Shown: piece by piece, positions 9,777 through 16,641 of the stretch
Layout: the number at the start of each line of letters is the position of its first letter
Position numbering within the stretch: the first letter of the stretch is position 1
Assembly: GCA_002426575.1 (NCBI GenBank)
Contig: DIRE01000013.1
Location: forward strand, 1 to 22,368
DNA: 22,368 nt
Reading direction: 5' to 3'
Origin: Clostridiaceae bacterium UBA5444
Lineage (GTDB): Bacteria; Bacillota; Clostridia; Clostridiales; Oxobacteraceae
Program-made: the position numbers and the translations under genes
Notes under the pieces: model-generated
Database searches by the model: none
What the model was told of the DNA's origin: nothing
What the model saw: only the letters and a program-made list of their open reading frames with translations

Positions 9777-10883
9777 CTATTTTCTATAAAAGTCCCTAAT
9801 CGTATCACATACAAAGTCGACCTCATCCTCTGTTATTTCAGGGTATATAGGAAGTGCTAATATGCTCTGTGATACCTTCTCTGCAACTGGGAAGTCTCCT
9901 TTTTTGTACCCTAGGTAGTCAAAACATTTTTGAAGGTGCAGAGGCTTTGGATAGTAAATGCTGTATTGTACCTCATTTTTCTTTAAATGCTCTACTAATC
10001 CATCTCTATTCTCAGCAATTATATTAAATACATAGTATACGCCATTTTGCTCTCCCTTTATTGTAGGAAGCTTTATATTTTCTATATCTTTAAGCCTGTC
10101 TTTATACCAGTTTGCAACTGTCTCTCTCTTTTTAATTCCTTCGTTTATATACTTAAGCTTTACTAATAGTATGGCAGCTTGTATTGTATCAAGCCTTGAA
10201 TTATAGCCTAGATATTCATAGTTATATTTTCTAGTGGCACCGTGAACCCTGTAGCATTTTGCTAATCTATAAAGTTCTTCATCATTAGTTACAATCATTC
10301 CTCCATCCCCATAGCCTCCTAAAGTTTTGGTTGGGAAGAATGAAAATATACCCATATCGCCTATTGTTCCTGAGTGCTTTCCTCTCCACTTCATTCCAAA
10401 GGCTTCTGCGGCGTCTTCTAAAACCCTAAGGTTATGAGCCTTTGAAAGCTCCATTATCTTATCCATATCAGCCATCTGGCAGAATAGGTGGATTGGAAGA
10501 ATCCCTACTGTATTTTTGTTTATTTTCTCTTCTGCTTTATTTGCATCTATATTAAATGTTTCCTCATCAATATCTACAAAAACAGGTTTTCCTCCATGCC
10601 TTGCAATGCAGGATGAAGAAGCTAGAAATGTAAAAGGAGATGTTATTACCTCTTTTCCATCTTTGAAACCTAATATATCAGAAGAAAGTACCAAAGCATC
10701 TGTTCCAGATGCAACCCCAACAGCATACTTTGCACCAGTAAATTCCTTTACCTTATCTTCAAACTCTACAACTTCTTTCCCAAGGGTTGAGATTCCATTT
10801 TCTAGTACAGACTCTATTGCCCCATCAAATTCAGCCTTTTTCTCCATATACTCTCTCTTTGATGTGTAAAAGTTAACCTTCAT
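9777..10883 (-). CDS. DegT/DnrJ/EryC1-family PLP sugar aminotransferase (368 aa)
   Basis: Fold-type I aminotransferase of the nucleotide-sugar class, cytoplasmic. Members transfer an amino group, usually from glutamate, to a keto-sugar nucleotide. Visible landmarks are the SGTDAL cofactor-phosphate region (about 60-65), the LEDAAEAFG motif with D157 contacting the PLP ring nitrogen, and SFFPTKTLGGYGDGG with K186 as the Schiff-base lysine. GYNSRLDTIQAA and the C-terminal YYPKPLHLQ segment resemble enzymes that aminate C3 of keto-sugars (WbpE, QdtB/FdtB type), but the substrate cannot be fixed from sequence. ATG start with GAGGAGAGG just upstream, 15 bases after the preceding gene. Third and last gene of its operon. 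The two aminotransferases are from different subgroups, so they are not a recent duplication. No dehydratase, epimerase or glycosyltransferase is nearby. Confidence 0.9.
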   Translation of the reverse strand: MKVNFYTSKREYMEKKAEFDGAIESVLENGISTLGKEVVEFEDKVKEFTGAKYAVGVASGTDALVLSSDILGFKDGKEVITSPFTFLASSSCIARHGGKPVFVDIDEETFNIDANKAEEKINKNTVGILPIHLFCQMADMDKIMELSKAHNLRVLEDAAEAFGMKWRGKHSGTIGDMGIFSFFPTKTLGGYGDGGMIVTNDEELYRLAKCYRVHGATRKYNYEYLGYNSRLDTIQAAILLVKLKYINEGIKKRETVANWYKDRLKDIENIKLPTIKGEQNGVYYVFNIIAENRDGLVEHLKKNEVQYSIYYPKPLHLQKCFDYLGYKKGDFPVAEKVSQSILALPIYPEITEDEVDFVCDTIRDFYRK

Positions 10884-10898
10884 TTTAACCTCTCCTCT

Positions 10899-12077
10899 TT
10901 ATAGTATTTTTTCAACACATTCTATAGTCTTCTCTGCCACATATGCAGCATCCTCTTTTGATAGTGTAGAATATAGAGGCAGTGTTATTTCATTTGCATA
11001 TACATCATATGCATTCTTGTAATCCTTTATATTATAACCAAGACTTCTATAAAATGTAAACATTGGAAGTGGTATAAAGTGGACGTTAGTTGCTATGCCT
11101 TCCTCTGCCATCATACTTATTAGAGTATTTCTCTTTTCTTCATCAAACCCTTTTATCCTCAGCTGGTATAAGTGGTAGGACGTTTCCATATTTTCATTCT
11201 TTTCAAGAGGTAGAATTGCCCACTCTTTTTCCTTTAACATATCATCATATATGTGGAATAGCTCTCTTCTAATATCTAACATGCTTTTATACCTTTGAAG
11301 CTGAACAAGCCCTATAGCTGCCTGTATGTCCGTCATGTTGCATTTAAAACCATCTGTTATTACATCATATTTCCAAGCTCCAGCCTGCATCTTTGATAAT
11401 GCATCTTTGGACTGGCCATTTAAAGATGTATATTTAAGTTCCTTAAGCAAGTCTTCTTTTCCTCTAAAGTTATTATCATTAAAGGCTACTAAACCGCCTT
11501 CAGCTGTTGTAAGGTTCTTTACTGCATGGAATGAAAATACATGAAAATCAAACTGTCCTCCAACTTTTTCCCCCTTATATGTTGCTCCAAAGGAGTGAGC
11601 CGAATCTGACATTAGTATAATATCTTCCCTATTCTTTGCCTTGAGGACTTCCTTTACCCTGTCATAATCAACAGGAACTCCTCCTATATCAACAGTTAGT
11701 ATTACCTTTGTATTATCATCTATGGCATCGTATAGCTTATCAATATCTATGAAAAAGCTATCCTTTCCAACATCTACAAACTTAGGCATTATCCCTCTGT
11801 GGGTTATTATATTTGAAGTTGATGTATATGTGTATGGAGTTGTAATTACTTCATCACCTTTTTTTATGTCAAGTACCTTTAAAACAAGCTCCATGCCTGC
11901 TGTTGCGCTAGATACTGGGATAGAACAATTTGTATTGCAATATTTTGCAGTTGCTTTTTCAAACTCTGCAAGCTTAGGCCCTGATGTGATCCACCCAGAC
12001 CTTAAAACCTCAGCTACTGCATTAACCTCAGCCTCTGTTATATCTGGTGGTGAAAACGGTATATTTTTTTTCTTCAA
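10899..12077 (-). CDS. DegT/DnrJ/EryC1-family PLP sugar aminotransferase, ArnB/PseC-like
   Basis: Second SMAT-type aminotransferase, 392 residues from the preferred start. The N-terminal FSPPDIT...VLRSGWITSGPKL pattern is typical of ArnB/PseC relatives, which aminate C4 of 4-keto sugars. SDSAHSFGA carries the PLP-binding Asp (D158) and FSFHAVKNLTTAEGG the Schiff-base lysine (K187); MTDIQAAIGLVQL is also conserved. Start choice: the longest frame opens at TTG 12086, but AGGA abuts that codon with no spacing. TTG at 12075-12077 has nine bases of spacing and gives MKKKNIPFSPPDIT, so I use it. The gene begins about 12-21 bases after the methyltransferase gene and is followed after 15 bases by the other aminotransferase. 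The substrate is unknown; a role in surface polysaccharide or a modified sugar is inferred from the family only. Confidence 0.9.
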   Translation of the reverse strand: MKKKNIPFSPPDITEAEVNAVAEVLRSGWITSGPKLAEFEKATAKYCNTNCSIPVSSATAGMELVLKVLDIKKGDEVITTPYTYTSTSNIITHRGIMPKFVDVGKDSFFIDIDKLYDAIDDNTKVILTVDIGGVPVDYDRVKEVLKAKNREDIILMSDSAHSFGATYKGEKVGGQFDFHVFSFHAVKNLTTAEGGLVAFNDNNFRGKEDLLKELKYTSLNGQSKDALSKMQAGAWKYDVITDGFKCNMTDIQAAIGLVQLQRYKSMLDIRRELFHIYDDMLKEKEWAILPLEKNENMETSYHLYQLRIKGFDEEKRNTLISMMAEEGIATNVHFIPLPMFTFYRSLGYNIKDYKNAYDVYANEITLPLYSTLSKEDAAYVAEKTIECVEKIL

Positions 12078-12086
12078 AATAATCAA

Positions 12087-12093
12087 TCCTCTC
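12087..12093 (-). promoter_or_regulatory. Ribosome binding site deciding a TTG start
   Basis: GAGAGGA on the minus strand. It touches the first in-frame TTG (12084-12086) but lies nine bases before the TTG at 12075-12077, which favours the inner start for the ArnB-like aminotransferase. Confidence 0.6.
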
Positions 12094-12098
12094 GTTTA

Positions 12099-13292
12099 TT
12101 ATTTTTTATATCCTGTAAAGAATCCTGTATCTTTTGTTATTTTAATTCCTCCAGACTCTTTTATCCTTTTTTCTAAAAAGTCTATTATATATTTCTTTTC
12201 TTCAGAGCTAAAATTTCTATCTGTATTCCCTGGCATCGATAGTATATAGTCAAGCAAAGGGGTTGCCTCAGTTACAAATAGGCCATCATCATATCTAGTT
12301 AGCTTAATATCTTTAAACCACTTTTTAAATATATCCATTCCATTTTCTAATTGAAACTTTTCTGTTGCTTCAAAACTCTTTGTGGTAACCATATCCACCC
12401 CTAATTCAGATACTATGCTGCGCATCTCCTTCATGTGGCTTTTTCCAACTGTAGCAGCATAAAATACGCCGCCTTTTTTTAGCGCCCTATATATTTCAGA
12501 AAATGCTTTATCAATATCATTAACATGATACAACATATGGTTTGCTATAACCACATCAAAAGTTTCATCCTTGTATGGAATGGTTTCTGCATCAACTATT
12601 TTAAACTTAAACCTTTTTTGCATCTTCCCAAGGTTGTTTTTAGCATCCTCTAACATCCCAGGGGAAAAGTCTGTTAAGGTTATGTCTATATTTTTGGGCA
12701 GCTTTTCATAATTTTTAACCCAAAGGCTTCCATCCCCACAGCCTAGCTCAAGTATTTTCATTTTTCCCTTTAAATTAATCTGTTCAAAGAAGTATGGCAT
12801 CCAGCCATATTTATTTATACTAAATAACTCATGTATATTTATTCTTGCCTTTAAATTAGATGAATTTTCATATTGCTCCATCCAATCTTTGTCTATATTT
12901 ATAAGTTTAATTATATTGACGAACTTATCCCAATCTAATGATTTATCTTCGTCAAACATTTCTAAAGTCTCATCTATTGCTTCAATAACACTTGCCATAT
13001 GCTGCATCTTTTTATTTAGTATATCTCTTTGAATCTCAAGGGATTTTTTCAAATCCTCATTATCTGCATCTTTTTTTATAATATTTTCTATTTCATCAAG
13101 AGATAGCCCAATAAATTTTAAAGTAAGTATCTTCTGAAGCCTTCCAAAATCCTTTTTGCTATAGAACCTTCTCCCAAAAGTATCATATTTACTTGGCTTT
13201 AAAAGTCCTATTGTGTCATAGTACCTTAACGTTCTTAAAGTTGTGCCAGCCATTGATGCAAACTCTCCAGTCGTGAAGAGCTTCTCATCCAA
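12099..13292 (-). CDS. MerR-family regulator fused to a SAM-dependent methyltransferase
   Basis: About 397 residues combining two complete domains. Residues 4-70 are a MerR winged helix (FTTGEFASMAGTTLRTLRYYDTIGLLKPS is read in two parts: helix-turn-helix, then RYYD), followed by the dimer helix at about 75-112. Residues from about 138 to the end form a class I Rossmann methyltransferase: LELGCGDG (GCGDG at 184-188) is the SAM glycine motif, DFSPGML follows beta 2, and ANHMLYHVND lies at motif IV/post. The methyltransferase domain is of full length with its C-terminal strands, so catalysis is plausible. The longest frame opens at GTG 13301, inside GGGAGG; the TTG at 13290-13292, eight bases downstream, gives MDEKLFTTGEFA and is preferred. 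It is the first gene of an operon with two sugar aminotransferases. The promoter has MerR-type geometry, suggesting autoregulation. The methyl acceptor and effector are unknown; the sensor function may sit in the methyltransferase domain. Confidence 0.9.
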   Translation of the reverse strand: MDEKLFTTGEFASMAGTTLRTLRYYDTIGLLKPSKYDTFGRRFYSKKDFGRLQKILTLKFIGLSLDEIENIIKKDADNEDLKKSLEIQRDILNKKMQHMASVIEAIDETLEMFDEDKSLDWDKFVNIIKLINIDKDWMEQYENSSNLKARINIHELFSINKYGWMPYFFEQINLKGKMKILELGCGDGSLWVKNYEKLPKNIDITLTDFSPGMLEDAKNNLGKMQKRFKFKIVDAETIPYKDETFDVVIANHMLYHVNDIDKAFSEIYRALKKGGVFYAATVGKSHMKEMRSIVSELGVDMVTTKSFEATEKFQLENGMDIFKKWFKDIKLTRYDDGLFVTEATPLLDYILSMPGNTDRNFSSEEKKYIIDFLEKRIKESGGIKITKDTGFFTGYKK

Positions 13293-13300
13293 CCAAACCA

Positions 13301-13306
13301 CCTCCC
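13301..13306 (-). promoter_or_regulatory. Ribosome binding site deciding a TTG start
   Basis: GGGAGG on the minus strand overlaps the GTG at 13299-13301, which therefore cannot be a good start. It sits eight bases before the TTG at 13290-13292, the start chosen for the MerR-methyltransferase. Confidence 0.6.
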
Positions 13307-13336
13307 TCTATAATCTTTAATTTTCTCCTTATATAT

Positions 13337-13367
13337 ATTCTAATACATTACGCTACGTAATGCGCAA
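13337..13367 (-). promoter_or_regulatory. MerR-type promoter with 19-bp spacer and operator dyad
   Basis: On the minus strand there is a -35 box TTGCGC (13362-13367), a spacer of exactly 19 bases (13343-13361) and a -10 box TAGAAT (13337-13342). Nearly filling the spacer is a perfect dyad CATTACG-TAG-CGTAATG (13346-13362). An overlong 19-20-bp spacer with a centred inverted repeat is the hallmark of promoters bent into shape by MerR-family activators. The downstream gene encodes such a regulator, so autoregulation of the three-gene operon is the natural inference. Confidence 0.72.
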
Positions 13368-13380
13368 TAGCTTTTTTAAA

Positions 13381-13548
13381 TAACTTAACTAAAAAGTGCC
13401 TGCCACCTTTTAGTTAAGTTTTGGCAATATTAACCATAACTAAATAAAAAGCTGCCTGCCAGCTTCTCGTTGAGTTTTGGCAATCTTGACCATAACTCAA
13501 TACCAAACTGCCTGCCACTTTCCAGTTGAGTTTAAAATAGTACGAATA
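13381..13548. repeat. Three tandem 56-bp hairpin-forming repeats
   Basis: Units start at 13381, 13437 and 13493, a period of exactly 56 bp. Units 1 and 2 match at about 45 of 56 positions; unit 3 matches over its first about 40 bases and then runs into the phosphatase terminator. Each contains the invariant core TGCCTGCCA (13397, 13453, 13509) flanked by inverted arms. Units 1 and 2 also share a TTTTGGCAAT-N-TT-N-ACCA link. Unit 1 has a 13-bp perfect outer arm pair (13382-13394 with 13408-13420). Paired changes between units preserve several base pairs. There is no open frame. The array sits between the phosphatase terminator and the MerR promoter, 13 bases upstream of the -35 box. It could be a REP-like element or a cis-acting RNA/DNA structure. 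Confidence 0.85.
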
Positions 13549-13562
13549 TTATTCGCACTATT
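13534..13562 (-). terminator. Hairpin at the end of the HAD phosphatase gene, containing its stop codon
   Basis: On the minus strand, 13551-13562 pairs with 13536-13547 over 12 positions, one of them a G-U wobble, around a 3-nt loop. A short TTTT run follows. The TAG stop (13558-13560) lies in the first arm. The stem is AT-rich and the T-run short, so this is a weak terminator or an mRNA end-stabilising hairpin. Confidence 0.6.
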
Positions 13563-14430
13563 CTTTTTCAAATATTAACTTTTCAATTGCATAGGCAACT
13601 CCATTTTCGTCGTTAGACTTAGTAAAAAAGTCTGCTTTATCTTTTAGAGGCTGTACCGAGTTTTCCATTGCAACGCCGCAGCCTGCATATTCTATCATTG
13701 GTATATCGTTATAGTTATCACCAAATGCGATAACATCCTCTTTAGCAATACCTTGGGATTCTGCAAGTTCTCTAAGGGCGGTTCCTTTAGTAATTCCTAC
13801 AGGTCCTATCTCTAAATTGAAATAAAAAGATGATGTAATATCTATATTAGGAATATCTTTAAGATGTCCTCTAAAACTGTTTAACTGCTTTTGGTCTGTA
13901 GATGCAACCTGTATCTTATAGAATCCTTTTTCTTCTGCCTTGGCGTATTCAATAATATTTTTCTTTACTTTAACATCTGCAAAGAAAAGCCTTTTAAACC
14001 CATTAACTATATTTCTTAATGTAATATGCTTTTTTAATGACTTACCAGAGTAATTTTTAATCATATTAAGTAGCTTTAGTCTGCTTTTTGTGAATATGTA
14101 ATTATCATCATAAATCTGATAGTAAATATTCTTTTCTTCAGCAAGCTCCATAATCTTAATAAGGCTATCTTTATCAAGATAGTGGCTTTTAATTAGATTA
14201 CCATGTTTATCAGTAACTTGGGCGCCATTGCAGCCTATTACTGCTGCCGAGTTTATTATTCCATTATCACTTAAAACCGATCTGGCTGATGCATAAGGCC
14301 TGCCAGTTACAATTGCAAACTCAACTCCTGCATCCATTGCTTTTTTTACTGCCTCAACGTTTTTTGCGGGAATCTCTCCCACACTATTTAATAGGGTTCC
14401 ATCCATATCACTTGCAATCAATTTATACAA
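13558..14430 (-). CDS. Cof-type HAD-IIB phosphatase
   Basis: About 290 residues, the normal length of Cof/YidA-like cytoplasmic phosphatases, which hydrolyse sugar phosphates and similar small phosphoesters. All four HAD motifs are present (numbering from the TTG at codon 3): SDMDGTL with nucleophile D8 and acid/base D10; TGRP with T42; K215 in GITKG; GDNYND with D238 and D242 binding Mg2+. The type IIB cap lies between motifs II and III, about 80-190. The frame opens at TTG 14436, but the AAGGGTGA binding site is too close to it; TTG at 14428-14430 gives MYKLIASDMDGTL, the standard family N-terminus, so I prefer it. It lies 11-20 bases after the FtsA-like gene and is almost certainly cotranscribed. 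The family is promiscuous, so the real substrate is not predictable. Confidence 0.92.
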   Translation of the reverse strand: MYKLIASDMDGTLLNSVGEIPAKNVEAVKKAMDAGVEFAIVTGRPYASARSVLSDNGIINSAAVIGCNGAQVTDKHGNLIKSHYLDKDSLIKIMELAEEKNIYYQIYDDNYIFTKSRLKLLNMIKNYSGKSLKKHITLRNIVNGFKRLFFADVKVKKNIIEYAKAEEKGFYKIQVASTDQKQLNSFRGHLKDIPNIDITSSFYFNLEIGPVGITKGTALRELAESQGIAKEDVIAFGDNYNDIPMIEYAGCGVAMENSVQPLKDKADFFTKSNDENGVAYAIEKLIFEKE

Positions 14431-14447
14431 ATACAATCACCCTTGCT

Positions 14448-16496
14448 TTACATATTATTTGCATTGCTTTTATCCCAATATATTTCTAAAACGTCTCCGT
14501 CTTTTAGCCTTTGTGTGTAATCAGCCTTTCCACCATTTAATTTAAGTACAATTATTCCTCTTGGCTTTGATAAATCAAAGTCTATATACTTGAAAATATC
14601 GACAAATATATTTTCTTTTCCAGCCATATCCACTGTTTTGCCGTTTACCGTAACAGTGGTTGTATCTAAATTAGAGTTAGACTTTAAATGGTTTGAAGAA
14701 GTGCTATTATCTATAAATTGAGGTTGTATGTTATTAACATCAGGTTTATCTTCTATTAAAACATTGTCCCCCTCTTTAATCATATAACTAGAGTCTACCT
14801 CTTTTTTATTAACATATAATGCTTTTTTTGAAAAGCTTATTTTATTTATGGCTGCTTGCTCTAATATATTTTGCGGCATTTCAATAAAAAGACTGTCTCC
14901 ATCTTTTATATCGGTATCATAACCAACATTTTTACCATTTATAGTGCACATAGGCTCAATGGATTTTGATCTTCCATTTAAACTATAATTAATTGAATGG
15001 TATTCTGTCAAGCAATCATTAACCTTTAGCGATGCATCCTTTCCATTCTTGGCATCCACTATCTTTATATAGTCTCCATCTTTAATATTTGACATAAGGT
15101 TTGAGCAATTATCATTTATATATATTAAAGGAGAAATGCCCTGTTCTCCTAGTACCTTTTTCTTTTCTCCATTTAGTGTATAACTTATGCTCTTTCCACT
15201 TTTCCCAAGCAGGGATATTGGGTTATAACCTATAAGGCTAAGGCCTTCTCCTAGACTTAAATCTCCTGAATTAAATATGCTGTACTCCCTATTATTTAAG
15301 TATATCCTTATAAAGTGATGGCCCGCTTTTTTATATGCAATCATTGCAATACCTACAACGGTTACTCCTTCAGGACCTTCTAATAGTTTGCCATTATACT
15401 TTAGGTTAGGTATAGAATTTCTCTCCCTAATTGCTATTCTTTGAGAATCCATGTTAAGCTCCTCTGCAAAGTTTTCCATAAGCTTTGGAAGCTTACTTCC
15501 TCCTCCAACGCAAAATACCGCCTTTGGCGATTCTATATTATACTTAAGTATTTCCTTGGAAATATCTTTGGCAAGTTTTTTTGAACCTTCATATATTATA
15601 GGCATAATATCTTTTGATTCAAGTGTAACCTTAGAGCCTAAAATATCTTTAAAACTTATCTTTTTCCTTTTACCAATACTAACCTTTCTTTTAATATCCT
15701 CTGCAGTTTTAAAATCAACTATGTATTTATCTACTATAGCCTCTGTGACCTCATCCCCTGCAACAGAAACCATTCCATAACTTACAATTGTTCCACCTTT
15801 TGTAATTGCAATATCAGACGTTCCAGCCCCAATATCAACTAAAGCTATATTTAATAGTCTTATATTTTCAGGGACTACTGCTTCTATTGCTGCAATAGGT
15901 TCTAATGTTAAGCATATGGGATTTAACCCTGCCATATCAAGAACCTTGTATAGGCTGTTGATTACTGTCTGAGGCAAAAAGGTTGCAAGTACATCTGCCC
16001 CAATAATGTTTCCCTTTTGGTTTAGAAGGTTTGTTATATGATATCCATTTAGATAATAGGATACAACGCTATACCCTACACAGTAAAAGTCATCTAGGCT
16101 TTTTCCCATATCCTTTTTCAGCTCTTTTGTTGCCTCTCCAACTCCAAACATCTCAAGACTATCTATCATCATCTGATCTACTTCAAGTTCATCATAAACC
16201 TGCTGCTCAACATGGGTGCACTTAGTCTTTAGAGTCCTTCCTGCAGCAGCTATTGCTACGTTTTTAAGTTCAAAGCCCACTTCATCTTCAAGTTCTTTTT
16301 TTACCCTTAAAACGCTTGATGCAACCTCTGCCACGTCATGAACCTGACCGTCAATCATGCATCTGCTGTCATGTTCTGCCATGCTCTCAGCAACTATACT
16401 TATATTATTTTCTTCTTTTTTGCATACAATCCCTATAACTGTTCTGGTTCCTATATCAAGTGCAAATAAATATTCATCTTTTATATATCCATCCAT
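14448..16496 (-). CDS. FtsA/PilM-like actin-fold ATPase with C-terminal DGD repeats
   Basis: 682 residues; the first about 390 form an actin/Hsp70-type ATPase of the FtsA group. Phosphate loop 1 is ALDIGTRT (D14), loop 2 VDIGAGTSD (D221-D227) and the adenosine loop VGGGSK (G331-G333). An SHS2-like 1C insertion is expected near 85-175. Typical FtsA is about 420 residues; here roughly 290 more follow. That tail repeats a strand-ending pattern I/L-K-D/E-G-D-x-hydrophobic at D475, D534, D577 and D668, like the end of ThiS/ubiquitin-type beta-grasp domains, and contains NGK turns that pair with it. No C-terminal amphipathic membrane helix of classic FtsA is visible (it ends WDKSNANNM). ATG start with AGGAGGG five bases upstream. 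It leads an operon with the Cof phosphatase. A scaffold role at the division site or membrane is a family-based inference. It is probably an FtsA paralogue rather than the main ftsA, since ftsZ is not adjacent. Confidence 0.85.
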   Translation of the reverse strand: MDGYIKDEYLFALDIGTRTVIGIVCKKEENNISIVAESMAEHDSRCMIDGQVHDVAEVASSVLRVKKELEDEVGFELKNVAIAAAGRTLKTKCTHVEQQVYDELEVDQMMIDSLEMFGVGEATKELKKDMGKSLDDFYCVGYSVVSYYLNGYHITNLLNQKGNIIGADVLATFLPQTVINSLYKVLDMAGLNPICLTLEPIAAIEAVVPENIRLLNIALVDIGAGTSDIAITKGGTIVSYGMVSVAGDEVTEAIVDKYIVDFKTAEDIKRKVSIGKRKKISFKDILGSKVTLESKDIMPIIYEGSKKLAKDISKEILKYNIESPKAVFCVGGGSKLPKLMENFAEELNMDSQRIAIRERNSIPNLKYNGKLLEGPEGVTVVGIAMIAYKKAGHHFIRIYLNNREYSIFNSGDLSLGEGLSLIGYNPISLLGKSGKSISYTLNGEKKKVLGEQGISPLIYINDNCSNLMSNIKDGDYIKIVDAKNGKDASLKVNDCLTEYHSINYSLNGRSKSIEPMCTINGKNVGYDTDIKDGDSLFIEMPQNILEQAAINKISFSKKALYVNKKEVDSSYMIKEGDNVLIEDKPDVNNIQPQFIDNSTSSNHLKSNSNLDTTTVTVNGKTVDMAGKENIFVDIFKYIDFDLSKPRGIIVLKLNGGKADYTQRLKDGDVLEIYWDKSNANNM

Positions 16497-16535
16497 AACT
16501 ACCCTCCTATCCCCAAAAGCACGGATTTACTAATA

Positions 16536-16565
16536 ATTATACAATATTTTCATATGAAACTTCAA
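16536..16565 (-). promoter_or_regulatory. Sigma-A-type promoter of the FtsA-like operon, with palindrome
   Basis: On the minus strand: TTGAAG (16560-16565), an 18-base spacer and TATAAT (16536-16541), about 40 bases upstream of the start codon. The first 12 bases of the spacer form a perfect palindrome, TTTCATATGAAA (16548-16559), touching the -35 box. That could be a repressor operator, though a 12-base AT-rich palindrome may also occur by chance. Confidence 0.6.
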
Positions 16566-16602
16566 GGCTAACAGCCCTTACACTATAGTATATACGCACA
16601 TT

Positions 16603-16635
16603 TAAAAAGGCTCAAACTTTAAAAAGTTTGAGCCT
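16603..16635 (-). terminator. Intrinsic terminator of the CWB2 surface-protein gene
   Basis: A perfect 12-bp stem (16608-16619 with 16624-16635) with a 4-nt loop lies six bases past the stop codon. On the minus strand a run of T residues follows (complement of 16604-16608). Confidence 0.88.
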
Positions 16636-16641
16636 CTATTT

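Noticed and set aside
9777..12077. Tandem duplication of one aminotransferase gene
   Set aside because: The two proteins differ around the Schiff-base lysine (FFPTKTLGGYGDGG against FHAVKNLTTAEGG) and belong to different subgroups, so they are not a recent copy.
11722..12249. 175-codon plus-strand open frame opposite the aminotransferase and methyltransferase genes
   Set aside because: It spans two well-supported minus-strand genes, shows no recognisable domain and its composition is that of reversed coding sequence.
13381..13548. Possible CRISPR array
   Set aside because: Similarity extends across the whole 56-bp period rather than alternating identical repeats with unique spacers, the copies are diverged, there are only three and no cas gene is present.
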